Source: Thermococcus sp. LS1 (lineage in GTDB: Archaea > Methanobacteriota_B > Thermococci > Thermococcales > Thermococcaceae). From it: 64,000 bases of DNA. The notes below the pieces were generated by a model. It was given only the letters and a program-made list of their open reading frames with translations. It was not told where the DNA came from and ran no database searches. The stretch covers positions 554,525 to 618,524 of the forward strand of contig NZ_SNUJ01000002.1 in assembly GCF_012027395.1 (NCBI RefSeq), written 5' to 3'. Position numbers and translations under genes: made by a program. Of this stretch, positions 45,893-55,121 are shown one piece after another (the stretch's first letter is position 1; the number at the start of each line of letters is the position of its first letter).

Positions 45893-47173
45893 ATGGAGGT
45901 CATAGAGAACTCCCGGTTGAATAAGTTCCACTACACCCTCCTCGCGATCCTCGGGACGGTGTGGGCGTTCATAGCAGTGAACACAATCTCAGCAGGCTTC
46001 GTCATAGCGCTCCTCAAGAACGACCCCGCCTTCGAGGGGAGCCTAGCAAAGCTCGGCTCCCTCGGTTCGGCGGCGCTCTTCGGCATGCTCTTTGGGGCGT
46101 GGCTCTTCGGCTACCTCGCGGACAGGATTGGACGAAAGAAGACGCTTACCCTTGCAGTTGCCACCTTCTCCATCGGCTCGATAGTCAGCTCCTTCGCTGG
46201 AAATCTCGACACCCTCATAGCCCTGCGCTTCATCGTCGGCCTCGGCCTCGGCGGCTCCCTGCCGGTTGCAAGCTCGTACTTCGCCGAGTTCATGCCCCGC
46301 TCGATAAGGGGCGCGATGATTTCAATCCTTGAGAGCTTCTGGGCGGTAGGCACGATAATCATAGGCGTAGTTGCGATTCTCGTCAAGGCCGACTGGAGGA
46401 ACATACTGCTCTTCGGCGGCGCGATAATACTTATTCTGCCACTCCTCCTCACGCTCCCGGAGTCGCCCCGCTACCTGCTCATCAAGGGAAGGGTTAAAGA
46501 GGCCGAGGAGACCATCAGGGAGATATTCGGGGTGAAGGTTAAACTTGAGAGGCCAGAGGAAGAAAAGAGAATCTCGGTCGGAGATCTCTGGAGGAAGTAC
46601 GGAAGAACAACCCTCATGCTCACGATAGCCTGGTTCAGCATAGCCTTCGCCTACTACGGCTTCTTCATTTGGCTCCCGAGGTTTCTGGCCTCGACCCTTG
46701 GAATCACCGTCTTCAGGAGCTTCCAGTACTTCATTATCACCGCCATCGCCCAGCTGCCCGGCTACTGGAGCGCCGCTTACCTCCTTGAGAGGATTGGGAG
46801 GAAGAAAACCCTTTCCTACTACCTCCTGCTTTCGGGAATAGCGGGCGTCGGCTTCTACTTCGCGGCTAACTCAGGCAACGAGACGGCGATAATCGCGAGC
46901 GCTATAGCCTTCAGCTTCTTCAACCTCGGAGCTTGGGGTGCGATATACGCCTACACGCCGGAGCTTTACCCAACAGCCGTCAGGGGCACCGGCACCGGCT
47001 GGGCTGGGGCAATGGCAAGGATAGGCGGGGGAATCGCGCCGATCTTGGCCGGCAAGATAATGGAGCTGAGCGGAAGCGCTTTGGCGGTGCTCGTCATTGC
47101 AGTGGTGGCAATAATCGGCGCGCTGGACGTTCTGGCGCTGGGAGAAGAGACGATGGGGAGGGAGCTGGCTTAA
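45893..47173 (+). CDS. MFS transporter, sugar/metabolite-porter-like
   Basis: 426 residues with 12 membrane segments. TM2-3 loop ADRIGRKKTL and the later ERIGRKKTL, plus PESPRYLLIKGR near residue 200, fit the sugar/metabolite porter group. The mid-protein loop is a longer soluble part (about 195-245). Substrate unknown. GGGTGATAGGAAG precedes ATG 45893. Confidence 0.87.
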   Translation: MEVIENSRLNKFHYTLLAILGTVWAFIAVNTISAGFVIALLKNDPAFEGSLAKLGSLGSAALFGMLFGAWLFGYLADRIGRKKTLTLAVATFSIGSIVSSFAGNLDTLIALRFIVGLGLGGSLPVASSYFAEFMPRSIRGAMISILESFWAVGTIIIGVVAILVKADWRNILLFGGAIILILPLLLTLPESPRYLLIKGRVKEAEETIREIFGVKVKLERPEEEKRISVGDLWRKYGRTTLMLTIAWFSIAFAYYGFFIWLPRFLASTLGITVFRSFQYFIITAIAQLPGYWSAAYLLERIGRKKTLSYYLLLSGIAGVGFYFAANSGNETAIIASAIAFSFFNLGAWGAIYAYTPELYPTAVRGTGTGWAGAMARIGGGIAPILAGKIMELSGSALAVLVIAVVAIIGALDVLALGEETMGRELA

Positions 47174-47200
47174 ATCTCTGTTTCATTTTTTCAGTTCCCA

Positions 47201-47668
47201 TCACGAAACCCCGAAGATCCCGAGACTGGGCACAAGCGTTATCGCCATACTTAGGAGTCCTCCGAGGATCAAGGCGGGAACGGTCATTCTCTTCTCGATG
47301 TCAAGCAGGTAAGCGGCCAGAGCCCCCGTCCATACGCCAGTTCCGGGAAGGGGTATGGCGACAAAGATTGTTAACCCGAGGAATCCCCACTTCTCAACGT
47401 ATGGGTGGGCTTTTCTCCTCACTCGCTCGATGTAGTACAGATAGAGCCTCGCGACCTTCTCCAGCGGCGTTTTCTCCAGCCAGAGCATAAGTCTGTCTAT
47501 GTAGGGCAGGGTCATCGGCAGAACTAACGAGAGTAGCAGAACACCGAGGCCAGCCGCCAAGAGCGTCTCCCACAGAGGATAACCTTTACCTATGCTGTAA
47601 ACGATAGCGTATCTTCCCTCGAATGTGGGAACCAAGGACAGGATGAAAACCTCAAGGATGTTATTCAA
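47201..47668 (-). CDS. Small multidrug export (COG2426-like) membrane protein
   Basis: 155 residues, about four hydrophobic segments. Marks: LVPTFEGRYAIVYSIGKGYPLW and GLTIFVAIPLPGTGVWTGALAAYLL, as in COG2426. The transport claim for the family is weak. TTG 47668 has GGAGGTG seven bases upstream and is favoured over TTG 47674. Coupled to the PAP2 gene. Confidence 0.72.
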   Translation of the reverse strand: MNNILEVFILSLVPTFEGRYAIVYSIGKGYPLWETLLAAGLGVLLLSLVLPMTLPYIDRLMLWLEKTPLEKVARLYLYYIERVRRKAHPYVEKWGFLGLTIFVAIPLPGTGVWTGALAAYLLDIEKRMTVPALILGGLLSMAITLVPSLGIFGVS

Positions 47669-48308
47669 TGTCAAACACCTCCAGTTTGAGCTTTTTGACT
47701 ATTGCCCTGTAGTGGGAAAGCCACCAGTTTTCGGTGATCTCTACAACCATGCCCACCCAAGGGCCAAGTATGAAAGCGAAGAGAACATCGCTGAACCAGT
47801 GCACGTGAAGTAGCAGTCTTGAAAGGGCTATCCCAATTGCCCAACCCCACCAGAGCAGCCAGAACTTTTTCCAGCGCCTGCTCAGAAAATATGCGAGCAC
47901 TGTGGCCCTGGCTGTGTGGCCCGAAGGAAACGCGAAGTAGTCAGCGTTCTTTAGTGATTCGATCAAATTCCAGTGAACTTGAGCCTCCCCCGGGCGCGGA
48001 ATACCCATTAAGACTTTCAACAAGCCCACTATGAACATCGAGACGACAACACCAACGATTATCTCAAGGGTAAACTTACTCAACTTTTTTTGCTTCACAA
48101 TGTCCCACAGGAAGAATATGAGGATATAAACGGCAACTGCAACAAAGCTCGCCGTATCCGTGAGCAGGCTTACAGAAGAACCTCCTTGGGAGAGAGTTGA
48201 GTCTATCCAGGTATTAATGCCATCGAAAAGCCTAACCCATTCAGCAAGAAGCAAGAAAATTATAAGAGCCGTGAATGCCAGTGTAGCTCGATATTTAGTA
48301 CTTTCACT
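47661..48308 (-). CDS. PAP2-family lipid phosphatase
   Basis: 215 residues. Six membrane helices with the three PAP2 motifs: KVLMGIPRPG, PSGHTARAT, and SRLLLHVHWFSDV. It removes a phosphate from a lipid such as an isoprenoid or archaeal lipid phosphate. It overlaps the next gene by 8 bases and the upstream one by 5. Likely connected to the lipid/glycan genes nearby. Confidence 0.86.
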   Translation of the reverse strand, partial: SESTKYRATLAFTALIIFLLLAEWVRLFDGINTWIDSTLSQGGSSVSLLTDTASFVAVAVYILIFFLWDIVKQKKLSKFTLEIIVGVVVSMFIVGLLKVLMGIPRPGEAQVHWNLIESLKNADYFAFPSGHTARATVLAYFLSRRWKKFWLLWWGWAIGIALSRLLLHVHWFSDVLFAFILGPWVGMVVEITENWWLSHYRAIVKKLKLEVFDIE

Positions 48309-48588
48309 CATTCTTCCTGCCCTCCTTAATGGCCACGGCAGCAAAAAATAGGGCTATCACTAAGAACTCCACGAGATTCGTCATGAGCTCCAGGGTACTG
48401 TTCTCTATCTCGGGAAAGACTATATCCACGTGCTCCACAAGCTCTTTCACTGCGTAGAGCAGAAATGCAAGAGAGACAATCAGGAACTTTCTAAGCCTCG
48501 TCCGCTGGTATGCGATTAGTGAAGCGCCGGTAAGAAGAAGTGAAAAGGTAACAATGCCAAGGCTCAGAAGTTGATCCACGTCCAGCAT
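48304..48588 (-). CDS. Small membrane protein of unknown function
   Basis: 94 residues, three hydrophobic segments (LLSLGIVTFSLLLTGASLIA, FLIVSLAFLLYAVKELVEH, LVEFLVIALFFAAVAI). Start ATG 48588 is after GGAGGTGACTGAA. In one operon with the winged-helix regulator and PAP2 genes. Not recognised. Confidence 0.6.
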   Translation of the reverse strand: MLDVDQLLSLGIVTFSLLLTGASLIAYQRTRLRKFLIVSLAFLLYAVKELVEHVDIVFPEIENSTLELMTNLVEFLVIALFFAAVAIKEGRKNE

Positions 48589-48589
48589 T

Positions 48590-49123
48590 TCAGTCACCTC
48601 CTTCAAAGTCCATAAATATGTCTACAATCCTGTCCGCCCATCTCTCGAGCAGGCTTGGGTGATAATTCCGGATCATTTTGATAAAGAGTTCAACATCTCC
48701 CGCAAAGTAATATTTCACGAACTTTCCATCCTTCACACTTCGAACGAGACCTAGCTCCTCCAGTTTACCAATGTAGTAATTGACCGTGGGTGGGGACAGA
48801 CCCAGTTCCTTGCACAGCTCCTTCTGGGTGACTCCTGGATTTGCTATCATGTACATTATTATCCCCCTCACGTTCTCGCTGGAAAGCAGGGCTAAGATAT
48901 CCTTTTCCTTTTCATTGAAGATGCCCGCTGGAAAGTAGTGCCGTTTCAGTCCACTTCTTTTTGATGTGATCAATCCGAGCTTCTCGAGCTTATGAATGTG
49001 ATACTGAAGGTCTCCTTTGGCCAGACCAAGTCTTCGAGATAGCTCGTTGAAGTTTAGACCGGGGTTTTCTTTGATGAATTCGAGCACGAGCTTGGTACGT
49101 TCATTGAGCCCTCCACTACTCAT
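48590..49123 (-). CDS. Regulator with two winged-helix domains
   Basis: 177 residues with two tandem winged-helix domains: LVLEFIKENPGLNFNELSRRLG and, at about 95, VTQKELCKELGLSPPTVNYYIGKL. They fit MarR/ArsR-type archaeal regulators. It is divergent from the PepSY gene across a 207-base gap with repeat motifs. Likely autoregulated; see 49169-49269. The operon downstream holds the small membrane protein and PAP2 gene. Confidence 0.82.
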   Translation of the reverse strand: MSSGGLNERTKLVLEFIKENPGLNFNELSRRLGLAKGDLQYHIHKLEKLGLITSKRSGLKRHYFPAGIFNEKEKDILALLSSENVRGIIMYMIANPGVTQKELCKELGLSPPTVNYYIGKLEELGLVRSVKDGKFVKYYFAGDVELFIKMIRNYHPSLLERWADRIVDIFMDFEGGD

Positions 49124-49168
49124 AGTTATCCTTGGATATGTATGCTCTGGCTCTTAATTAAGGTTTTG

Positions 49169-49269
49169 TGGTTCAGTTTTAGAAGTGTTCTTATGGTAGT
49201 ATTGGCTTTATACGTAGGTCAGGATCCTAACATTTCGAAAAGTGAACCAATACTTCGAGAATTGAGCCA
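49169..49269. promoter_or_regulatory. Three-copy 16-bp operator-like motif
   Basis: TTCGAAAAGTGAACCA at 49234-49249 and TTCGAGAATTGAGCCA at 49254-49269 are exactly 20 bases apart. The reverse complement of 49169-49184 is TTCTAAAACTGAACCA, 14 of 16 the same as the first. Two copies abut the TATA box of the PepSY gene and one lies near the promoter of the regulator. Confidence 0.6.
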
Positions 49270-49272
49270 GAA

Positions 49273-49288
49273 GAGCTATATATAGCTC
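49273..49288 (+). promoter_or_regulatory. Palindromic TATA box of PepSY gene
   Basis: The 16-base palindrome GAGCTATATATAGCTC contains the TATA sequence. It is placed about 43 bases before ATG 49331 and just after the operator-like repeats. Confidence 0.6.
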
Positions 49289-49330
49289 GTTACATACATT
49301 AAACTGAGAACCCGAAGGGGGTGATAAACC

Positions 49331-49846
49331 ATGAGGATATGGAAATTCAGCATTGGTCTAAAAACTGCCGCAGTAATAGCGGCACTGATAATGGCAGTGA
49401 GCATTGGAGCCTTTGCAGTGGCAACCTCAAACACAACTACCAGCAGTGTGGGAAGCGACCTCCAGTCACCCGGCTACGTTGGGAGCATAAAAGTTGACCA
49501 ATATGACAACCTGAGTGAAGGGCAAGAAGCAAAAGCCCTCCAAAGTCTGGCAAAGATAACCCCCGAACAGGCCAAGAGTGCCGCGCTCTCAAAGGTAAAC
49601 GGAAGTGTAGTCAAAGTTGAGTTGGACAACGAAAATGGATACCTCGTTTACTCCGTGGAGGTCAAAACAGGCAATGGGATCATCAAGGATGTAAAGGTCG
49701 ATGCAGGTGACGGGAAGGTTCTTTACGTTGACGGGGAAAGCGGCGTGGAAGAGGAAAGCAACAAAGAACTGGAAAAAGAGACCTCCAAAGATTCATCCGA
49801 CTCGGACAGCATAAACGAGGAAGTGGAGCAGGAGGATGAAAACTAA
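49331..49846 (+). CDS. Secreted PepSY-domain protein
   Basis: 171 residues. Signal or anchor sequence in the first 35 residues (KTAAVIAALIMAVSIGAFAVA). A PepSY domain follows (ITPEQAKSAALSKVNGSVVKVELDNENGYLVYSVEVK), known for peptidase inhibition and metal-linked roles. An acidic, Asp/Glu/Ser tail ends the protein. The ribosome site GGGGGTGATAAACC is strong. It may start an operon with the flippase and glycosyltransferase genes. Confidence 0.82.
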   Translation: MRIWKFSIGLKTAAVIAALIMAVSIGAFAVATSNTTTSSVGSDLQSPGYVGSIKVDQYDNLSEGQEAKALQSLAKITPEQAKSAALSKVNGSVVKVELDNENGYLVYSVEVKTGNGIIKDVKVDAGDGKVLYVDGESGVEEESNKELEKETSKDSSDSDSINEEVEQEDEN

Positions 49847-49910
49847 ATCTTTTCCTTTTATTTTTTCAATACCTTATTTAGCTTTTAGAAGCAGACGTGT
49901 GGGAGAAACC

Positions 49911-50783
49911 ATGATGAGCGTCAACACATACACTACACTCATCAAATCATTGGACAACAGGGCCTTGGAGCTTTTAGGGATAGCGATAGCTACATATTAC
50001 CTAAGCGTGTTTATCTATGCCCTTCGATGGAAGATAGTACTTGGGGGAATGGGAAAAACCGTTCCGCTAACTGACCTCCTAAAGATAAACCTCTCTTCTA
50101 TTTTTGTTAACAATATAACCCCTATGAGTCGCGGGGGCGGTGAAATTTTAAGGATCACGTGGGTTTCAAAGAAGCACAGGGTACCTGTGGCCGTTTCAAC
50201 TGCCAGCATACTGTACGAAAGGATCTCAGAGATAGTACCCATACTTATCCTGGTGGTGCTGGGTGTCTCGTACTTTGCAACCCACCTCATCCTCTTCGTT
50301 ATGCTTCTGTCGGTGATCGTGGTCGTGATATGGTTCAAATGGGACAAGATAATCAGACTATCAATTAGAATCTTTAAAGTCAATTTAACGCAAGAGGATC
50401 TAGTCACAATGCTTGAGCTCAGAAAGAAGCCGGCAGTAAACATACTCGCAATCGGCCTGAGCTCGATGGTGTGGTTTTTGGATGTTATGAGACTCAAGCT
50501 TATAGCAATGGCGTTTGGGTGGAGTCCCCCGCTCACATTCCTCTCAGTTGTCTCATTGGCCAACCTGCTGTTTGGCCTGCTGGCCTTCACACCGGGAGGG
50601 ATTGGTATAGTAGAGGGTGGGTTAATGGGGACTCTTACATACTTTGGGATTCCATCAACACTTGCCATCTCCGTAACCCTGCTCGAGAGATTCATTTCCT
50701 ACGTATCAAGCACGGTGATAGGTTTTATTGCTCTGGTGACATCTGGGGGTGTCGAAATATGGAAAGCCTTAAGATTGCATTAG
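49911..50783 (+). CDS. UPF0104/lysylphosphatidylglycerol-synthase-TM-like membrane protein
   Basis: About 290 residues, seven or eight membrane helices. Marks RWKIVLGGMGKTVPLTDLLKI, INLSSIFVNNITPMSRGGGE and LLAFTPGGIGIVEGG place it in the MprF-TM/UPF0104 family, whose members may flip lipids. GGGAGAAACC precedes ATG 49911. It overlaps the downstream glycosyltransferase by 25 bases. Confidence 0.82.
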   Translation: MMSVNTYTTLIKSLDNRALELLGIAIATYYLSVFIYALRWKIVLGGMGKTVPLTDLLKINLSSIFVNNITPMSRGGGEILRITWVSKKHRVPVAVSTASILYERISEIVPILILVVLGVSYFATHLILFVMLLSVIVVVIWFKWDKIIRLSIRIFKVNLTQEDLVTMLELRKKPAVNILAIGLSSMVWFLDVMRLKLIAMAFGWSPPLTFLSVVSLANLLFGLLAFTPGGIGIVEGGLMGTLTYFGIPSTLAISVTLLERFISYVSSTVIGFIALVTSGGVEIWKALRLH

Positions 50784-51982
50784 TCTCTGACTGGTTCTTT
50801 CCAAGCGTTGGCGGGATAGAATATCACATTCACGACCTTGCCACACAGCTCACGTACCTTGGACATGACGTCCATGTGATAACACGGTCTGGAACCTATC
50901 CCGATGAGAACCTTCCCTATGAAGTTCACCGGTTTAAGGGCAGGATAACAATGGATGGCTCCCACGTGAGTATCGGCACGGATATGCTGAAGAAGGTGAA
51001 CGAGCTATACAAACAGGAGCACTTTGATATAACGCATGGACACAGCATATACTCCCCAATGGCCGTCGGTGTTGCTAATCTCTCTGCTGGAATACGATGT
51101 GTTCCAAGCATAGTGACCGGCCACTCCCTTCTCGGCGACTCTATCTTAAACCCAGTATATATTATGCTCCTGCGGTTCTCACTCCGCAAGGTTAGTTCGT
51201 TCATAGCCGTTAGCAATGCAGTTGAAAAGGACATGCGTTCAATCCTCGGTAAAAGCCTGAGAAACAGGGAAATTTATCTCATTCCCAACGGGATAGACAC
51301 CGATTTCTGGAAGCTGCCGGAGGATAAAGAAGAACTGAAGGAAGCAATTGGTCTAAGAGGGGTTGTAATAACTACCACTTCACGCTTGACGAAGAGGAAA
51401 AGAATCCACGTAATTCCAAAGATTGCAAAGAGGATAAAAGAGGAGTATGGAGGGGATGTAACATTCATGATAATTGGGGATGGACCTGAAAGGAGCCATA
51501 TTGAACGGCTCGTTAGGGAATATGGTGTTGGAGACATCGTTAAACTTCTCGGGAGACAGCCAAGGGAGAAGGTACGGGAATATCTGCAGGCAAGTGATGT
51601 ATACCTCTCACCCACAGTATATGAGGCGTTCGGGATAGCCGCACTGGAAGCGTTGGCATGCGGTGTTCCAGTCGTTGCTAACAACCACGGGGGGATAAGC
51701 GAGATTGTCGAGCACGGAAGAACTGGTCTGGTTTCCCATAATGATCATGAGTTGGTGCAGAATTTGATGTCGCTAATTGCCAATGAAGAGAGAAGACAAG
51801 AAATGAGCAAAAATGCACGAAAAAGTGTGAAAAATCGCTTTAACTGGGAAACGTTGGTCTTGCAGGTGCTGAACGCCTATGAGAGAACTATGGAGCAGGC
51901 AGATGAAGAGCCCTTCGCCCTTTACAAGCTCCATCAAATGCTCAAGAGGGAGATTGCAAATGCTGGTGTCTTTAACCTTTGA
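50759..51982 (+). CDS. Family 4 glycosyltransferase
   Basis: 407 residues, GT-B fold. N-terminal MESLKIALVSDWFFPSVGG and HDVHVITRSGTY, and the C-terminal nucleotide-sugar motif SPTVYEAFGIAALEALACGVPVVA with E..G.....A are clear. Retaining glycosyltransferase acting on a lipid or saccharide. It overlaps both the flippase-like and deacetylase genes, forming a three-gene unit. Confidence 0.92.
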   Translation: MESLKIALVSDWFFPSVGGIEYHIHDLATQLTYLGHDVHVITRSGTYPDENLPYEVHRFKGRITMDGSHVSIGTDMLKKVNELYKQEHFDITHGHSIYSPMAVGVANLSAGIRCVPSIVTGHSLLGDSILNPVYIMLLRFSLRKVSSFIAVSNAVEKDMRSILGKSLRNREIYLIPNGIDTDFWKLPEDKEELKEAIGLRGVVITTTSRLTKRKRIHVIPKIAKRIKEEYGGDVTFMIIGDGPERSHIERLVREYGVGDIVKLLGRQPREKVREYLQASDVYLSPTVYEAFGIAALEALACGVPVVANNHGGISEIVEHGRTGLVSHNDHELVQNLMSLIANEERRQEMSKNARKSVKNRFNWETLVLQVLNAYERTMEQADEEPFALYKLHQMLKREIANAGVFNL

Positions 51983-52679
51983 TGTGGAACAGGACTGTCC
52001 CCCTTACTTGAGCACAACCCGGGGAATGGAGGAAGGACTTCCAAAGATTCTGGATTTGCTAGAGGAAAAAGGAGTTAGAGGAACCTTCTTCTTTACCGCA
52101 CAAATGGCAAAGGAATACCCCCATCTCGTGAAGCGCGTGATTGATGAGGGTCATGAGCTAGGATGTCACACATATAATCATGAGCGCTTGGATAAGCTCT
52201 CAAAAGAGAAAGCAAATAAGGTCATAAGAAAGTCCCTCATAGTGTTGAGGAATTTTGGGGAGGTGGTTTCGTTCAGAGCTCCAAATTTGCAGCTTCCTCC
52301 CGAACTCTATGCAGTATTGAGGGAAAATGGAATCCTCGTGGACTCCTCAAAGGCCATTTATAAGAGATATCAAGGTATTTCGTATGTGGAAGGTGTGTTA
52401 GAAATACCGGCTTCTATAACTTCGTCTGCATTACGGCTTCCTTGGAGAATTCAGAAGATAATCCACGCCCATTTAAGAGAGCCAAAGATTTATTTCGCCC
52501 ACCCTTGGGAGTTCGTCCCAATGAAAAAAGTGCGCTTTGACTGCCGCTTTAACACAGGGGAGAAAGCTCTTGAATTACTTGAAAGGCTTATAGAACACTA
52601 CAAAAAGGAAAATACAGAATTTTTCTTAATGAGAGACTATCTAAGCCTTCATCACCTTACATTTGATAACGACAAATGA
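51960..52679 (+). CDS. Polysaccharide deacetylase (NodB-like)
   Basis: 239 residues. NodB fold: SLTFDVEQDCPP (metal Asp), RGTFFFTAQ, GHELGCHTYNHERL (His-x3-His) and FRAPN, and a late AHPWEF His. Removes acetyl groups from an amino-sugar glycan. Starts inside the glycosyltransferase gene (ATG 51960) and ends 3 bases before the convergent TauE gene. Confidence 0.88.
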   Translation: MLVSLTFDVEQDCPPYLSTTRGMEEGLPKILDLLEEKGVRGTFFFTAQMAKEYPHLVKRVIDEGHELGCHTYNHERLDKLSKEKANKVIRKSLIVLRNFGEVVSFRAPNLQLPPELYAVLRENGILVDSSKAIYKRYQGISYVEGVLEIPASITSSALRLPWRIQKIIHAHLREPKIYFAHPWEFVPMKKVRFDCRFNTGEKALELLERLIEHYKKENTEFFLMRDYLSLHHLTFDNDK

Positions 52680-52682
52680 AGT

Positions 52683-53447
52683 TCATATCACCTTTGGTAG
52701 ATTAACCCACATTAGGTACAGGGCCACCAAAATCACTACCGCCGCAAAAACCTGTTTCAGCTCCTTGCAGGAAAGCGACTTTGCTATCCGCACGCCAATG
52801 GCGTCTCCAATGAGTCCGCCTAGCACAAAGAGTACCACCACCGCAAGGTCTATGGATCTGCCCTGGAGCTCATAGCTCACAAAGCCCGCAAGCCCATTGA
52901 GGACAATTACAAAGAGAGACGTCCCAACAGCCCTGTGCATTTTAAGGCCTGCACCCATCGTCAGGGCAGGGACAAGCAGGAAGCCGCCTCCGACCCCAAA
53001 GAATCCAGAGGCAACACCAACAAGAAAGCCAAGGCCAGCGACATTAATACGGCTAATTTCTTTCCCACCCTTGACTTGTTGAACCCTTTTACTGTTGTTC
53101 CTCACCATTTTAACAGCTATAATGATCATCAGAACCGCGAACAGCGTCATTAAAAGGGGCCCTTCTACAGCTTTGTTCATGTAGCTACCGATATAAATCC
53201 CGGGAATGCTTGTGAGGGCCATCAGCGTTCCGGTTTTGAAGTCCACGTTTCCCTTCCGCCAGTGCATTGAGAACCCTATGATCGCAGTTATTCCCACGGC
53301 AACCAAGGAGGTGCCGACGGCGGTGTGGGGATCGAGGCCTACGAAGTACACCAGCAGGGGGACTGCAAGGACTGATCCACCGCTTCCCGTAAGGCCGAGG
53401 GACAGTCCAGAGAGGAACCCGGAGATTATAGAATCCACTAGATTCAT
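52683..53447 (-). CDS. TauE/SafE-family sulfite/anion exporter
   Basis: 254 residues, eight or so hydrophobic segments. Marks of the two repeats: LTGSGGSVLAVPLLVYFVGLDPHTAVGTSL and GVASGFFGVGGGFLLVPALTMGAGL. Family members export sulfite or other organosulfur anions. Start ATG 53447 with GGGGATTGAGATA before it. Substrate unknown. Confidence 0.85.
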   Translation of the reverse strand: MNLVDSIISGFLSGLSLGLTGSGGSVLAVPLLVYFVGLDPHTAVGTSLVAVGITAIIGFSMHWRKGNVDFKTGTLMALTSIPGIYIGSYMNKAVEGPLLMTLFAVLMIIIAVKMVRNNSKRVQQVKGGKEISRINVAGLGFLVGVASGFFGVGGGFLLVPALTMGAGLKMHRAVGTSLFVIVLNGLAGFVSYELQGRSIDLAVVVLFVLGGLIGDAIGVRIAKSLSCKELKQVFAAVVILVALYLMWVNLPKVI

Positions 53448-53642
53448 ATTATCTCAATCCCCTAGTTACATAGAAGGTAAGCTTTTAAAAGTTTTGTAAG
53501 TGTATAAAACTAACACTGACATTCAAGGACTATACCCACAGAGCTTCCTAGAGGTTATGAGATTAGTCTCTTTACTTGGCAGTCTAAATAATACTCACAA
53601 CGCTAAATGCAATACTATTTGGTATCCCATCAATATATAACT

Positions 53643-54932
53643 TTAGGTAGGAATCCTTGATTTTAGAGTTCTCGACATTATCTTCCTATACATCCATTCA
53701 GTCACAAATGAAAGTATAAGCACGAGGGCAAGTACTAGTAGGGTTAATGGAGAGTGTTCAATCTCATAGTAAACTAAGACTGCAAATGAAGCAAGACAGC
53801 CAATTATAGAAAGCCAGATTATACGAGGATTTGCTCTAGTCTCTTTGTATATCTTGAGATGAGCAAAATTAACAGCAGCGTAGATAAGCAGGAATGCAGA
53901 GCTACCCAGCATGGATATTCCTTCCAAATTCAGAAAGTTTGCAAATATTATTACCAATACCGAAGTTATGAACAGTCCTTCCGTAGATCTCCCCCATACC
54001 TTTCTATCAAACACCGTCGGTAGCTCTCCTTCCTTTGCAATCATGTAACTAACATTTGCTCCTCCATACAGAGTAGCATTGATTGCAGATGATGTAGAGA
54101 ACAATGCGGCAATTGCTATTATTTTGAACCCTATCATGCCGAGAAAAGGCTTGGCAGCTTCTGCGAGTGCATAGTCTCTAGCTTTTACAATCTCTGTTAT
54201 GGGCAAGTTTCCCACAACAGCCAGCGAAACCCCAACATAAATGGCAATAACAATGATAACACTCAAATATAACGCTCGCGGGAGTGTTTTTTTAGGATCC
54301 TCCATGTCCTCTGCAGCATTTGTGATTAATCCAAATCCTTCATAAGCAAGAAAAACCACTGCTGCTGTGAAAACTACGTTGCTCACTGGTGGCCAATATG
54401 AGGGCGATAAGAGGGAGGGTTTGATAAAAAAGAAACCAGCTAGGGTAAATAATATGAGTATCCCAACCTTTATTGCCACTATAAAAAGTTCCGAGTCTCC
54501 AACGGCTTTTGAACCAATGAAATTGACGGCAGTAAATAAAAGGATAATCCCTGTTGCAAAGACATTTAAGTAAATGGGAGCTGCATTGGGGAAGAAGGTC
54601 ATAGCATAGGCAGCAAATGCCCGTGCATAGAGTGCTAAGGCAAAGACGTAACCAATCCATAGGAGAATATTAAACCCGCCACTTATAACATTGTCTCCAA
54701 AGCCTTTTATTAAAAATTCGACTGGACCTCCTGCAGAGGGATACCTTGAACCTAGTTTTGCGTAGGAGTAAGTACTCAGCAATGCAACAAGCCCTGCAAT
54801 TATAAATGCAAGATAGACGGCATTGCCCGATATTTGAACTGCAACACCAAGTATAGAAAATATTCCCGCACCTATCATTCCACCAACACCTATAGAAACC
54901 GCTTCCCATAAGTTGATTGATTTTCTTGACAT
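53643..54932 (-). CDS. APC-superfamily amino-acid permease
   Basis: 429 residues, 12 membrane segments. APC marks GVGGMIGAGIFSILGVAVQISG, KLGSRYPSAGGPVEFLIKGFG, and LAYEGFGLITNAAEDMEDPKKTLPRAL. The AT-rich base composition differs from the housekeeping genes. Shares the general family with the permease at 26588-28845 but lacks a USP tail. Starts at ATG 54932 after GGTGATTTG. Confidence 0.88.
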   Translation of the reverse strand: MSRKSINLWEAVSIGVGGMIGAGIFSILGVAVQISGNAVYLAFIIAGLVALLSTYSYAKLGSRYPSAGGPVEFLIKGFGDNVISGGFNILLWIGYVFALALYARAFAAYAMTFFPNAAPIYLNVFATGIILLFTAVNFIGSKAVGDSELFIVAIKVGILILFTLAGFFFIKPSLLSPSYWPPVSNVVFTAAVVFLAYEGFGLITNAAEDMEDPKKTLPRALYLSVIIVIAIYVGVSLAVVGNLPITEIVKARDYALAEAAKPFLGMIGFKIIAIAALFSTSSAINATLYGGANVSYMIAKEGELPTVFDRKVWGRSTEGLFITSVLVIIFANFLNLEGISMLGSSAFLLIYAAVNFAHLKIYKETRANPRIIWLSIIGCLASFAVLVYYEIEHSPLTLLVLALVLILSFVTEWMYRKIMSRTLKSRIPT

Positions 54933-55043
54933 CAAATCACCATGACTTTCTAACTTCCAAGCTATTTAAGAATTTAGATAGATCTTTCAAGTGCTTCATC
55001 AAACCTAGAAAGTGTGGAATAAGAAATAGAGAAATTATGTATA

Positions 55044-55121
55044 GCATCTTAGCAAGGATTTCTCCAAGCCGCGATAACCTGTAGTACTTGTGCCGGATTC
55101 GTGTTTCTTTCTTTGGCTGCG
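55044..55121 (-). repeat. Remnant copy of the winged-helix C-terminus
   Basis: An imperfect copy of about 75 bases, matching 55437-55515 (the run ATAACCTGTAGTACTTGTGC is identical). On the minus strand one frame still reads KETRIRHKYYRLSRLGE against KETRTQHKYYRLSRLGE in the gene at 55426-56064. It looks like a broken duplicate left behind. Confidence 0.65.

Noticed and set aside
50471..50758. Extended N-terminus of the GT4 enzyme
   Set aside because: The first 96 codons of that frame lie inside the flippase-like gene and carry no GT4 pattern; the family start MESLKIALVSD begins at 50759.
53448..53642. Gene or RNA between TauE and the APC permease
   Set aside because: Only short AT-rich sequence with a TATA-like TTTAAAAG for TauE; no frame or stable fold seen.
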